In this document: piece after piece, positions 46,626-57,434 of the stretch
Layout: the number at the start of each line of letters is the position of its first letter
Position numbering within the stretch: the stretch's first letter is position 1
Source of the DNA: Sophora flavescens
Lineage: Eukaryota > Streptophyta > Magnoliopsida > Fabales > Fabaceae
DNA: 64,000 nucleotides
Reading direction: 5' to 3'
Assembly: GCA_030762895.1 (NCBI GenBank)
Contig: CM061062.1
Location: 97,694,874 to 97,758,873 of the forward strand
The notes under the pieces: model-generated
Seen by the model: only the letters and a program-made list of their open reading frames with translations
Database searches by the model: none
What the model was told of the DNA's origin: nothing
Program-made: the position numbers and the translations under genes

Positions 46626-48453
46626 TTTTGTGGATTATATGTAGGTTTAGGATGATGTATTATGATAATTAGATTAAAGGAACATGGATGATATAATCAT
46701 GTCGGATTAGTGCCAATCATGAATGATGGTAAAAGTGATATTAAGGTAATGATTAAGAGCTATACGTGGGACTAGGAATTGAAAGTATAAGATGGTGTGA
46801 ATGGGAAATGATACATGATTTATTGAGTTGAATATTTATGTTTTCAATATTAAATGTTGATTGATGGTATATTTACATGTTTCTCACAACTCTTTGTGCT
46901 ATATTACTGTAGCAAGTAATTGCCTTAATTATGATGCGATATCCTTTGTGAATTTTTGGTGTAAGGTTCAAATCCGAGAACCTTATTTATAAATCTCGAA
47001 CATCGAGTGTCAACTCGAATTCGTTATAATTAGGCTCTAAGTGTAAGCCTATCAGTATAATCGTTAAGTCGCTTAGGGACTTGTGTGAATTGCATTCGTT
47101 TCCGAACTTAGATTCGGGAGGGGTTGGAATGCTATTATTAGTTGGTATCAATTCTTATTTATTGAATTTGTGAATTCAATCTTAAGGTTTATCCTTATTT
47201 ACGTTTTGTTAAGTTTTGGGCTCGAGAATATTTCATTATACGGAGTTGAGTAATTTTTGGAATAAATAGGCCAATGGTCCATTCGATCCCAACTCTTATC
47301 AATAAATGTTTTTATATTGATACCGGCGCTTTGGAACTTTTAGTTCCTGCTTTATTTGTCCTCGGTCAACATTCCAACCTACTCATAGTCGTTGTCGTTC
47401 TGGAGGCATAGACACATATAACAGGATATTAGGGGTGTGGGGGCCAAGGAGACCTCGGGATAGTCAGGCGTGGATTCTGCCAATGGTTCGGTGTATGCAT
47501 CACCGGTGCTGGTGGAGACCTGGACAACAGGGCTATCTTGAAACTCCACCAAACTAAATACTATTCAGATGTTAAGTACTCTCGCGTGAAAGTGCTGAGG
47601 AGATGACTTTTAGCATACTCCGATTATGGGCTTGTGCACCGAGTTGTTTACAAATATTTCCTGAATGCTATCTCGACAGAATGTTATGACAACAATATAG
47701 TCTCCATGGAGCAAAGTTAGGTCGAAGTCTTAGGTATGCATTTGAGTCTCAACCGTTTTCTGAAACTATATATGTATTTTACAAATATATTCTTTGATAT
47801 ATTTTCCCACTTGAATGTTTGTTTGTTTGTTTACCTGTATGCCCATATCTACATTACTAACCTATTGTAGAATCTTACCTCCTCTATTTGTATTTCTTTT
47901 CTTCTCCGTGTCTTGTTGGCAACGATTAGTTTCACTTGAAGAGCGTAAAAGAGATGAGGAAGGACTAAGTGTTCTTTGAGAAGATGACATGAGCTTAATC
48001 AAGAAGACTTCAGAATTTAGACGTCATGTGTAATTGGTTAATGTATGTTCAGCATTGTTAATTACCCAAAGTATTTTCTAAGTTATTATTATATTTGATT
48101 TGATTTGGAAATCTAGAGAAAATTTATTAGTCCACTTAGTTTTCGAAAAACTTAAAGTATGTAATTATTTCGCATACTTGTACTTATGAAAATTTATTTG
48201 AGAATGTTTAATTATTTTGAGTTTCTAATGTATAAATGGAATTTTATTCCTTTTCTATCATGGCAATTGGTGTAAGACCAGTGATCAAATTTTTATTTGA
48301 AGAAGTGATTTAAAATTTATCAAATGTTTATCAGGTAGAGTTTTGGGGTCATGCAAAGTTCCAATTTTTAAAGAGGTTATTTCGAAAATAAATCTGAAAA
48401 TCCTCATTTTATAAAGTTAATTAGCTTTAATCAGAACTAGGCATTACAAATGA

Positions 48454-48600
48454 AATGATACCTTGTTTTTTTTGCATAGTTCCATTATTTCTGCACATTT
48501 TCTAACATGAAAAATATTAAAATATTTAAGAGTTTCAGCCATAGTTTTCGACATCTACTTGCAGCCATAAATGTGTTACTTTATAACATATGGAAAAGAC
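48454..48600 (-). pseudogene. Possible second NCR-like gene remnant (5' part)
   Basis: Minus strand from ATG at about 48554 reads MSKTMAETLKYFNIFHV, close to the start of the NCR-like gene at 27293 (MLKTMARTLMFVYG). The DNA block GCCATAGTTTTC(A/G)ACAT is shared. The frame then continues to KCAEIMELC without a recognisable intron and runs into the outer solo LTR's target site. Upstream similarity continues on both sides of the SINE-like insertion. Probably a decayed paralogue cut by the LTR insertion; weak evidence for function. Confidence 0.4.
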
Positions 48601-48732
48601 TTTTTTTTTTTTGGTCCTTGACCAGGAGTATACCCCGCCGGAAGGGGGAACTAATCTCCTGCAGGGGAATGAATAACACCTGAATGCGGGAAACCCCCTC
48701 CCAGCAGAAATTTGCTCCATATGCAAGAGCAA
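48601..48732 (-). mobile_element. SINE-like retroposon, 9-bp TSD GGAAAAGAC
   Basis: 132 bp starting with T12 (a poly-A tail on the minus strand), flanked by GGAAAAGAC at 48592-48600 and 48733-48741. A long target duplication plus poly-A marks LINE-machinery retroposition. The body is GC-rich ('ccccgccggaagggggaact') unlike its surroundings. Clear pol III A and B boxes were not found, so it may be a truncated SINE or another retroposed RNA. Confidence 0.75.
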
Positions 48733-48974
48733 GGAAAAGACATTCTTTTAGATTAACTAAATAGTTTCATAACAATTTTTTAGTTATAAGATACCCTTTT
48801 CCTTATATAAAGATAATTTACAAACTAAAAAAGAAGAAAATTAATTGCATAGTCACTGGTGGTATGGTTGAAAGGGGAAAAAATTAAAAGTTAGAATATA
48901 TTATGTGAGTGGTGGGGTAAATAATTTATTATTGTGTAGTAATTGTTGTTGAGTTTAATTTCTATGAATTGTTA

Positions 48975-49106
48975 GTGTAAAAGATTTTTACACTGACATC
49001 CAATAATATCTTAACAAATTAGCATAATTATTATTTCTCTCTTTTAATTATTAAAATAAAGGCACAAATGTCAAAATGTTAGTGGATGTTAGTGTAAAAC
49101 TTTTGA
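48975..49106. mobile_element. Short MITE-like inverted repeat element
   Basis: 'aaaagatttttacactgacatcc' on the left pairs with the complement of 'ggatgttagtgtaaaacttttg' on the right, about 80 bp apart. AT-rich, non-coding. Flanking duplication not resolved. Confidence 0.5.
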
Positions 49107-49127
49107 GACAGGGTCTGAAAACTAGGT

Positions 49128-51298
49128 ATGAAAAGAGGAACTAGGCAGAAGACCACTGCAGCAAGGAAACCTGCCCCCAAGAGGCCAGTTGGTGGCATTG
49201 TAATTAGGGAACCTACTGCTGGTCCTGCTCAGAAGAGGCAAAGAAGAATCATCCTCTCACACAATGAGGATGAGGAAGCTAATGAGGACAGAGTTCCTAT
49301 CAGTACCATCCTCAAGAAGCAGAAGACTGCTGCTGTCACTGCTGCTGAGGCCTTTGTGCCTATTTCAACTCAGACCAGAAGGCAACCAATCAGGAAATCT
49401 AAGGCCACTGAGGTAACTCTGCCTGCTAATGACCCTGTTCAATTATCGTGAGATGCCCTAGTGTCTAGTCTTTAGTCTTTGCCTGTTAGTTCTGAAAATA
49501 GGAATGTTGTTGATGATGTTTACATTCCATCCCTACCTTCACCACAAACAAATTCCTCACCAGACCAACCACAAATAGCCTCAACCACAAGACCAACATT
49601 CCAACCTATCATCCTTGCCAATGACCTCTGGTTCAACCAACCAGATAATGGAATCATACTAGGAGCCCCCTTTCCTAAAAATAGAAAAACCAAATTCCCC
49701 TACATTCCACCTTCTGTTTACTATGATGGCCAAGCTGAAAACTGGGCCAAAGTAAAAAGAGATTGGAAGATCTTGTATCACAAACATGAACCTGAACCTG
49801 TCTCTACTAGACCTTTCTATCCCCTACCTGAGTATGTCTATGAACCTGAAACTGTCATCTACCCTTGTCATTAAGCTCACCCTGACATTCCCAATGACCT
49901 CCCACCATCCAAACTGTACAATCATCTTGGACCACTCATTACTCATCTACCCCTAAAGAAATTCCCTCCCAGAAAAATCTATCCAAACCTAGTAAAATTT
50001 TCACCCTTCAAGTCCTTCATTGAAGGAGTTGAGAGACACATCATCTCTGATTGGCACACAAACCCTGCCAAGAAGGATCTCATCAATGTGATCTACAAAA
50101 GATCCATATCATTCAGGCATATTCCATTCATCATGAACAGAAACACCAAGTGGACTACCTTCTGACATCCTAGCACCTATGGCAGAGCTGTTGACTTTGT
50201 TCATTCATTGATGTATGAGATGCTAAAGTGGGAGTTTAGCCACTTTAGAATTGACAGAGCTTCAAACTTTGTCCTTTCAACCTGGCTAAGACATAATGAG
50301 GAAACCAAGATTGGGATCAGGCCATACATGATATGTCCTAGGCTATCCATGATTGATCTCAATAAAGACAAGGACAAGAAGAAGCAAAGAAAACTGGCAA
50401 GATGCCTTCTCCTGACAGCTGCATAATCAACCCAGTAACAATCAATATCACTGACCAAAATGTGATTGATTACTGGTTGACTCAACCAACTGAATATATT
50501 CAAGAGGATGTTACTGTGGATATCTGGAGGAATCACATGGTGACATGTGCACAGGAAGCTTCCTCCTCTGGACTGACTGTTGAAGAAAATAATTTTATTC
50601 CTAAAGTCAGAGGGAAGTGTGGCCTTGCTTATTGCAGATTCCTTATCTATAAGGACATCATTGGCATTCCTGTCATAAGTCCTGTTTTTGAAGAGGACCC
50701 TATCCATCGGGGAAAGGAGTTGCCTCCACCAATACTGCAATATGCTGCTTCACCTCCATCCTCTCCACCATCAGAGCACACAGAAGAAGAAATCATCATT
50801 GAGGACATGGCAGTTGAAGAAGTGAAGTCTGATCCTCAAGTGGAAGTGGTTCAACCTGCAGCTAAGGTTGAAGAAGTTGCTGAGTCCATTCCTAGACAAA
50901 GCACTTCTGAGAAGCACTCTTCTCAACCATCGGCTCTAACTGTCATTCATCCAACAGAGCAACCTCAGACTTCAAGAGCTTTAGATACTATTCCAAGTCA
51001 AGCCTATGCTCAGGATAGTGCTGAAAGCTCAAGATCCTCACTCTCACTGCCTCCAAACTTTGAAGAAATTATTGGCAGAATTATAGATGAAAAAGTAGAG
51101 AGTAAGGTCAGAGAACAAGTGAAATAGCAGGTAGCTGAAGCCCTGGTTCCAACAAACATCATGATGAACCAGATGATGAACATCATGCTTCAATTCCAAC
51201 AGAATCAAAATCCACCAACTCAGATTGCTCCTCCTCCACCAAATCCAAATCCAAATCCTCCTCCTCCACCTCCACCTCCACCTCCACCCTCTTCTTAG
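49128..51298 (+). pseudogene. Degenerate ORF, possibly the extra 3' (env-like) ORF of a Sirevirus-like copia element
   Basis: One frame runs from ATG 49128 to about 50426 with stops at 49449, 49470, 49872 and 50163, then shifts near 50402 to a frame running to 51125 and, past a TAG, to 51298. The N-terminus is strongly basic (KRGTRQKTTAARKPAPKRP). A middle block has FPYIPPSVYYDGQAENWAKV, and a conserved-looking block SLMYEMLKWEFSHFRI. The C-terminal third is acidic with likely coiled coil (EEIIGRIIDEKVESKVREQ), then MMNQMMNIMLQFQQNQ and a poly-Pro end. It lies just upstream of purine tracts and an LTR, where Sireviruses carry an env-like ORF, but no transmembrane segment stands out. It could equally be a captured host or transposon-associated gene. 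No enzyme domain recognised. Confidence 0.5.
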
Positions 51299-51565
51299 GC
51301 TTTTCCTTTATTGTTTCCCATACTGACAATGATGGTCCACTCCTTTTACCTTTTGTCTGATGACAAAAAAGGGGGAGAAAGGAAAGAGAATTAAATTTAA
51401 TAGGAAAATTCAGTTTTTGAAAAGTATATACATGTCTGCATATGCATGTCTCCTTCTGTTTATACTTTGACATGATTTGCTATGCTAATATAAATATTGT
51501 TCTGATATATCTATCTAGATTGCTCTGATACTATATAGCTCTGATACTGTTTGATATGATATATG
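51299..51565 (+). mobile_element. 3' UTR of the Sirevirus-like element, left part
   Basis: Starts after the proline-rich ORF and contains GACAAAAAAGGGGGAGAAAG (about 51362-51381), a polypurine-tract-like run. Multiple tracts upstream of the 3' LTR are described for Sireviruses. Interrupted at 51566 by a solo LTR; continues at 62962. Confidence 0.55.
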
Positions 51566-51987
51566 TGACACCCTAAACCCGGCATCACATGGTTACCCAA
51601 ATGCGGAAATATTTCTGATTTACAAAGATGATTACTTTCAGAAAAGTATCATTTACTCGATAGACGAGTACACTAAAAACGGTAGTTATTATTTTATTTT
51701 TTTGAGATGTAGGAATGAAACAAGATAGAGGTGATGAACACTCAGAACATGAATTGAAGACTGATAGTGTGATTTTACATGATGTTTCCTGTACATATTT
51801 GCATGCATTTTTCATATAGATTAGGCATTCGTTAGTTGATTTTAGTTAGATTTTCCCTTGGAACGGGTGAAGCGGTTTCTTGGTGTTGTTTTGCAGGAAT
51901 TCAATGTAAAAATGATCAAAATCAGCCATGGTGGAGCTTGGATGAAAAAGAGCTTGAAAAGTGAAGAATATGAGCCAAACAGAGCCC

Positions 51988-52214
51988 ATCACGGCCTGGC
52001 CGTGATGACCATCACGGCCGTGATCAAGCAGAGCAGAAGGCAAAAGTCAGAGACTGTCACGGCCTGCCCGTGATATACATCACGGCCGTGATAGGCTAAA
52101 AATTAAAGGTTCGCGTCGCGAACTCCAGCTCGCCTCGCGAGAGCTCAAAAGTTGAGAATACGCCCACTCCAGAACGCGTCACGGCCTGGCCGTGATGGCC
52201 ATCACGGCCGTGAC
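51988..52214 (+). promoter_or_regulatory. Palindrome-pair array upstream of the LTR TATA box
   Basis: Three pairs, each a 19-mer of the ATCACGGCCTGGCCGTGAT type, 4 bp, then the 14-mer ATCACGGCCGTGAT (51988/52011, 52056/52079, 52178/52201; last base C in the third). Centre-to-centre distance is about 20.5 bp in all three. Between pairs two and three lies a TCGCGTCGCGA / TCGCCTCGCGA pair at 52111 and 52130 (19 bp apart). The array ends 12 bp before TATAAATA. It is repeated in the 3' LTR. Function as paired protein-binding sites is inference. Confidence 0.85.
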
Positions 52215-52226
52215 GCGCAACAGACC

Positions 52227-52234
52227 TATAAATA
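52227..52234 (+). promoter_or_regulatory. TATA box of the Athila 5' LTR
   Basis: TATAAATA directly downstream of the palindrome array; the mate in the 3' LTR is at 57900-57907. Confidence 0.8.
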
Positions 52235-53111
52235 AGAACGCAGCAGACAGATGAAGGGAGTTTTTGGGGTCCATTTGAAGGCATTTGGAGGCTGCAGCTG
52301 GGCTAGGGTTTCAACCCTAGAAGGGAGCCAAGAGGGATTGCTTTGAAGAAGAAGGAAAGCTCACATGGAGCCTCTCCTCTCCTCTTCCTTCCTATTTCTC
52401 TGGTTTGGTTTTCTTTGTTTTATGAGTAGTTAAATCCCTGTGTTGGGATTAGATGTAATCAAACTTATGTTTATGTATTTATCTTGACTGATTAATCTAT
52501 GTTCATGTCTTCGTATTAGTGGTTATTTTTCTGTGCTTAATGCTTGTTGTGGCTAGCACCCCCATGACTTGATTTGTGTTTTGGTATGCAATGGGAACGT
52601 TCGTATCATAACCGGAATTGAATTTAATCACCTAGTAAGCCTTGTATCTAGGAATGGAACTAGGTTTATTAGTAATCGTGTAATCCCTAATCTTAATGCA
52701 AATTCATTAATCTAGGCCACCTAAGGAATTAGGGTCTATTAGTGGATTTAGGCTCTTGCCATCCGAGGAATCGGGGTTTGAGTAGTTTAGTGGATTGATT
52801 TTAATATCTGAAGCATGAATGGGAGGTATCTAGTCCTGATAGTGCATGAGTTAGAGGTTTGGTGAAGTCTAGTCCCAACATATCCTTTCTGCACGTCAAG
52901 TGTTTGTCAAAAGTCCCCAAAAAGACAAAAAGATTTTATTTCTTTTCTTTTCTTTATTTTACTTTCTCTTGATCAATAGTTTAGTCTAGATAGTTGCCGA
53001 GTTTGAGAATTGGTACTTGACATCCAATCCCCGTGGATACGATAAACCGGTCTTACCACCGTATTACTTGCACGACTGGGTATACTTGCCCAGATTCGTC
53101 AAACAAGTTTT

Positions 53112-53129
53112 TGGCGCCGTTGCCGGGGA
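53112..53129 (+). promoter_or_regulatory. Primer-binding site, tRNA-Asp type
   Basis: TGGCGCCGTTGCCGGGGA, 6 bp after the 5' LTR. It is complementary to the 3' end of plant tRNA-Asp, as in Athila elements. Confidence 0.88.
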
Positions 53130-53302
53130 CTGTATTTCAATATTAGCATATCCATTTTGGTTACTAATTTGAGCACAAAATTTTTCTGTTTTAAAATTTT
53201 TCTTTTCTGTTATAAACCGTGTGCTGTCATTTTTTTTTAGTGTGTTTGCTGTTGTGTGCTAACCTTTACTACTAACAATCTTGTTTGCTAGACTGTTTGT
53301 GT

Positions 53303-55354
53303 ATGCGAGGTACTATTCCAGCTGACCAACTCCTATACGATCCAGAAATTGAAAGAACAGCTAGGAAGAATAGGAAGCAAGCAAGACAGCATAACTTGTT
53401 AAGACAACAAGGAGAAGAACAAGAGACTTCCACCTCTCAGGTTACTCAAGAAGAACTCAAGATGGCAGGGAATGGTGAAGATACTCCACCACCACCACGG
53501 AGGACACTTGGTGACTATTCCAATACAAATTTCAACAGGCATGTCACTAGTATAGTGAGACCTCCGGTGAACTCCAACAATTTTGAACTCAAGCCAAATC
53601 TCATCAACATGGTTTCACAAAATCAGTTTGCTGGGTTGGAGAAAGAAGATCCTAACAGTCATATTTCCACTTTCCTGGAGTTGTGTGATACAGTGAAGAT
53701 AAATGGTGCTTCTGATGATGCAATTCGACTGAGATTGTTCCCTTTTTCTTTAAGAGATAGAGCCAAGTCTTGGCTCCAGTCACAACCAAGGGGGAGTTTC
53801 ACTACATGGGACAACTTAGAAGAAAAGTTTCTGGCAAGGTTCTTCCCCACATCAAGATTTGTAAAGGCAAGGGGTGACATCATGAGTTTTTCTCAACAAG
53901 AAGGTGAGACATTGCATGACGCCTGGGAAAGGTTCAAGGAATTGCTCAGAAGATGCCCAAATCATGGTTTTGATGATCATACTCAGATGCAAACATTCTG
54001 TAATGGATTGAGGCCATCAACCAGGTACATGTTGGATGCTTCAGCTGGAGGTTCAATGAATACAAAGACAGCAGAGGAAGCCCTGACTTTGATAGAAGCA
54101 ATGGCCTCTAATGATTACTTGATGCATCATGATCGGGGTCCCACACAAAGAAGGGGAGTGTTGGAGCTAGATTCACAAACTGCATTGTTAGCTCAGAACA
54201 AAATCATGACACAACAATTGGAGTCTCTTACTAAACAATTATCTCAACTCCCACAACAACTCCAAAATGTTCAAGGGACGACCATGCCACACCAGCAGGT
54301 ACTGAGATGTGATTTTTGTGGAGGTGATCATGAGAATGGAAGATGTGAGGCACCACCTAGTTCCCATGAAGAAGCAAATTATATGGGGAACTATGGGCGA
54401 CAAGGCAACAACCAAGGGTGGAGGAATCAACCAAATTTTGGTTGGAATCAAGATGTCGGGCAAACAAGCAAGCCTCCTCCTACACAATCGCTTCAAGATC
54501 GGGTTTCTAATTTGGAGAATACACTCAATCAGTTTATGCAGTTGTCCATGACGAACCAGAAAAATACTGATGCTTCGTTAAAGAGTTTGGAGGTTCAAAT
54601 TGGCCAAATTGCAAAGCACCTGGCGGAGCAAACTAGCAGTGGTTTTTCTGGTAACACTCAAACTAATCCGAAGGAGCATTGCAATGCTATTGTTTTGAGG
54701 AGTGGAAAAAGTCTTGAGAGTGTGGGTGGTGAACCTTTGGTGAAGAATCAGAATGTTGATGGGAAAACAGAATTGAGTGCAGAGGAAAAAGAAGAAAAAG
54801 ATGAAGATGTTATAGTTGAGGAAGAAGAAAAGGGCAGTGAACAAGACAAGAGGGAGAAGCTAGTAGATGAGAATTCAATTTTGAGGAAGACTAAAAGTCA
54901 GATCTTGAAAGATTGGGACAAGCCTCAAGTGATTCCCTCTTATGTGAAGTTGCCATACCCTCATTTGACCAAGAAAAAAGAGAAAGACGAACAATTTGCC
55001 AAGTTCCTTGATATTTTCAAGAGGTTGCAGATCAATATCCCTTTTGCTGAAGCACTTGAGCAGATGCCCCATTATGCAAAATTTATGAAAGAACTGCTCA
55101 CAAAGAAAAGAAAGATTAAAGAAGGCGAAACTGTTGCCTTAACTGAGGAGTGCAGTGCGATACTGCAAAGGAAGCTACCTCCGAAGCTGAAAGATCCTGG
55201 GAGTTTTACAATCCCTTGCACTATTGGGAATGTGTCTATCGAAAAAGCCTTATGTGACTTGGGAGCAAGTGTCAACTTGATGCCGCTTTCCATGTTGAAA
55301 AAGCTTGGAGGAGGAGAGGTGAAACCCACAAGGATGGCATTGCGGATTGGGTGA
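53303..55354 (+). pseudogene. Athila Gag joined to the first half of the protease, ended by a frameshift
   Basis: ATG at 53303 (MRGTIPADQLLYDPEIERTA) is preferred because this start is usual for Athila Gag. The Gag core spans about residues 75-230 (LRLFPFSLRDRAKSWL, TTWDNLEEKFLARFFP, QTFCNGLRPSTRYMLDA). A single knuckle-like motif CDFCGGDHENGRC follows near residue 340. A coiled-coil Gln-rich stretch, an acidic linker, then the retropepsin start with KALCDLGASVNLMPLSML; the Asp of DLGAS is the catalytic residue and Leu replaces the usual Thr/Ser, as in many Athila copies. The frame stops at TGA 55352-55354 because of one extra base near 55349-55351. The Gag part is intact over about 650 codons and may still be expressed. 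Confidence 0.93.
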
Positions 55355-55799
55355 CAGATCAATCAAGCATCCTTATGGTATTTTGGAAGATGTTCTTGTA
55401 AAGGTGGATAAACTTATCTTTCCAGCGGACTTTGTGGTTTTAGACATGGTGGAGGATGCTGAAGTTCCGCTCATACTGGGGAGACCTTTTCTAGCCACGG
55501 GGCGAGCTTTGATAGACGTAGAAAAAGGCCAGCTGAAATTTAGAGTGCAAGAAGAAGAAGTCAATTTCAAGGTATTGGAAGTTATGCATCGTCCGAGCAC
55601 TGAAGAGGAGTGTTTCCGCATGGATATGGTGTATACAGTGGCTGGAGAAGTTGTTGCACATCAACACCACCCCTCTACTCTAGAGAAAAAGGCAAAGCAG
55701 AAGCACAATTGTTGGCCTTCAAAGCAAAATCAGCTCTTTACAGGAGTTTCATGGAAGAAAAGTGCTCTTGCACTTCTATGCACAGCAGACCCCGGTTAA
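55352..55799 (+). pseudogene. Second half of the Athila protease in the shifted frame
   Basis: Continues as DRSIKHPYGILEDVLVKVDK and LILGRPFLATGRALID, the normal C-terminal part of Athila retropepsin, then ends about 100 codons later without entering RT. Removing one base near 55350 would restore frame with gag. Confidence 0.88.
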
Positions 55800-57434
55800 T
55801 TGAAAGAAACGCGTCAAGCTAGTGACGTTAAAGAAGCGCTTATTGGGAGGCAACCCAACATTTCTCAACTCTTCTCTTTAGTTGTTTCATTTTCTTAATA
55901 GTTTTGTTTTTGCCTTTTCCTCTTGAATAATTTGAGAAGCTCAAGAGGAAAAATAATAAATTGAGAATTGTTAAGTGTTTGCAGGGTAATAAGGAAGGAA
56001 GGGAGAGCAAGAAGACAAGGAGAAGAGAAAAAAAGGGCAAAGAAAAAGCAAAGTCAGCACCCGCTACCGCCTCGGTAAGCCGTTCCATTTTTATTTTTAT
56101 TTTTCTTCTCCTCTTTCCATCTTGATTGTTTACATTGGGGACAATGTAAATTCTTAAGCTTGGGGTAGGGGTATTTTGCATTTGCATTTTGCATGTTGCA
56201 TTCATATAGTTTTGCATGATAGTTTGCATGATCACACAATTAGATTGCCCTTGTTTAGATTTTGCATCCAATTGTGAGAACTAAGTGCCCAATAATTTGT
56301 GATAGTGAATTGTTGAACCCAATCTGTTTCTTCTTGTGATAAGGCTGCAAATGAAAATGCTTGAGATAATCTTGGATAGTTGATAATTAGCATCTGGTTC
56401 TGAGGATTTGTATTTTTCATTGAATTCTGAACTAAAATGTGAGATTTTGAGCCAAAGGGGTACTCACAAAATTTTACCCCATTCTTTGTGTAGAGTGTAT
56501 TCCTCTTGGTTTGTTTTCTCTAGAACTTGACTTGAAACCATTTCAAAGCTTAAAAAAATTTTTGAAAACATTTTTTGAAAATGATTGAGGCAATAGGTAT
56601 TTTTCTGGCCTTCTGAGCTTTGAATGATGAAATGCTACCCCTTAGTTGCCCAATTTTGAGCCTGAAAGAATGAAAATGCTTTTCTTGGTACCCTGAAATG
56701 TTTTGATAAATAATGTTTGATGGGACCTTCTAAAGTATTACAAAAGGGTGAAAAAGGTAGTTGAAAGTTTGGGAAAAGAATCAGAAAAAATAATTCTCTT
56801 GATTTGAAAATTCTTCCCTTCTCCAAATAAAAGTAAAAGAAAAAAGAAAATAAATAGAGAAGGGGAAGACAACAACAAAAAGAAAAAGAAAGAAAAGAAA
56901 GGTGGAAAAATAAATTGAAAACCCAAGAAGGTATTTTAGAAGGTCATGTTGCAAATGCTTGATGTTTGTGTAGCCTTTTGAAATGTCCTTTTCTTGTTAT
57001 CCCCACCTAATGATTAAATCCCATGGCCACATTACAACCAAGTGAAAGACCTCTTGATTCTAATGTGTTTTCATTAATAACGTAGAGATTTGGTTGATAG
57101 TCAAGCTTATGGTAGGATTCATTCCTTGAGGAAAATTGAGTGAAATGTCTTATCCCCTAAACAATTGAGTGAGGTGAGAAAGAGAGCCCAGCAAATGAAC
57201 AAGCTTGGGGTGAGCTTCAAGTGAGAAAGGGTGCCCAAATAATTGAGAACATGAGTCTAAGGAACCTAAGCCTCTAATTGGACTTGAATTGATTGTCTCC
57301 TGCTGAATTGTTTAAAATGCCTATTATTTGGATTAGTATTTACTCGGGTTCTTGGTTCACTGTCAATGTTCTGTTTAGTCTTCTGGCCTTAGTGATTGCT
57401 TGAGGACAAGCAATTGAATAAGCTTGGGGTGATT
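55800..57434 (+). mobile_element. Non-coding 3' region and polypurine tract of the Athila element
   Basis: Begins with AAGAAGCGCTTATTGGGAGG, the conserved block that follows pol in Athila/Tat elements, then TTTACATTGGGGACAATGTA (56130) with 'aagcttggggtaggggta'. It ends with 'gaggacaagcaattgaataa', 'gcttggggtgatt' before the 3' LTR; the last purine run is the polypurine tract. No env-like ORF seen. Confidence 0.75.

Larger units (their letters stand above)
28964..48448 (+). mobile_element. Outer solo LTR (net about 4.3 kb), TSD AATGA, split by nested insertions
   Basis: Starts TATAACATCCC (TGTAACACCCC with changes) and ends GGCATTACA. It is flanked by a perfect target duplication AATGA at 28959-28963 and 48449-48453. 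The LTR itself is 28964-29750 plus 44957-48448. Its first 500 bp match the reverse complement of 44500-44956, the start of the LTR nested inside it. The leader after 44957 contains a GT-initiated intron-like stretch and open pyrimidine-rich sequence, but no gene. Confidence 0.85.
51762..53105 (+). repeat. 5' LTR of the Athila element
   Basis: Carries the palindrome array at 51988-52214, a TATAAATA box at 52227-52234, and a long transcribed part ending next to the primer-binding site. Confidence 0.93.

Noticed and set aside
51846..52284. ORFs across the palindrome array, repeated at 57519-57957
   Set aside because: Frames created by the palindromes; identical in both LTRs because the LTRs are identical.
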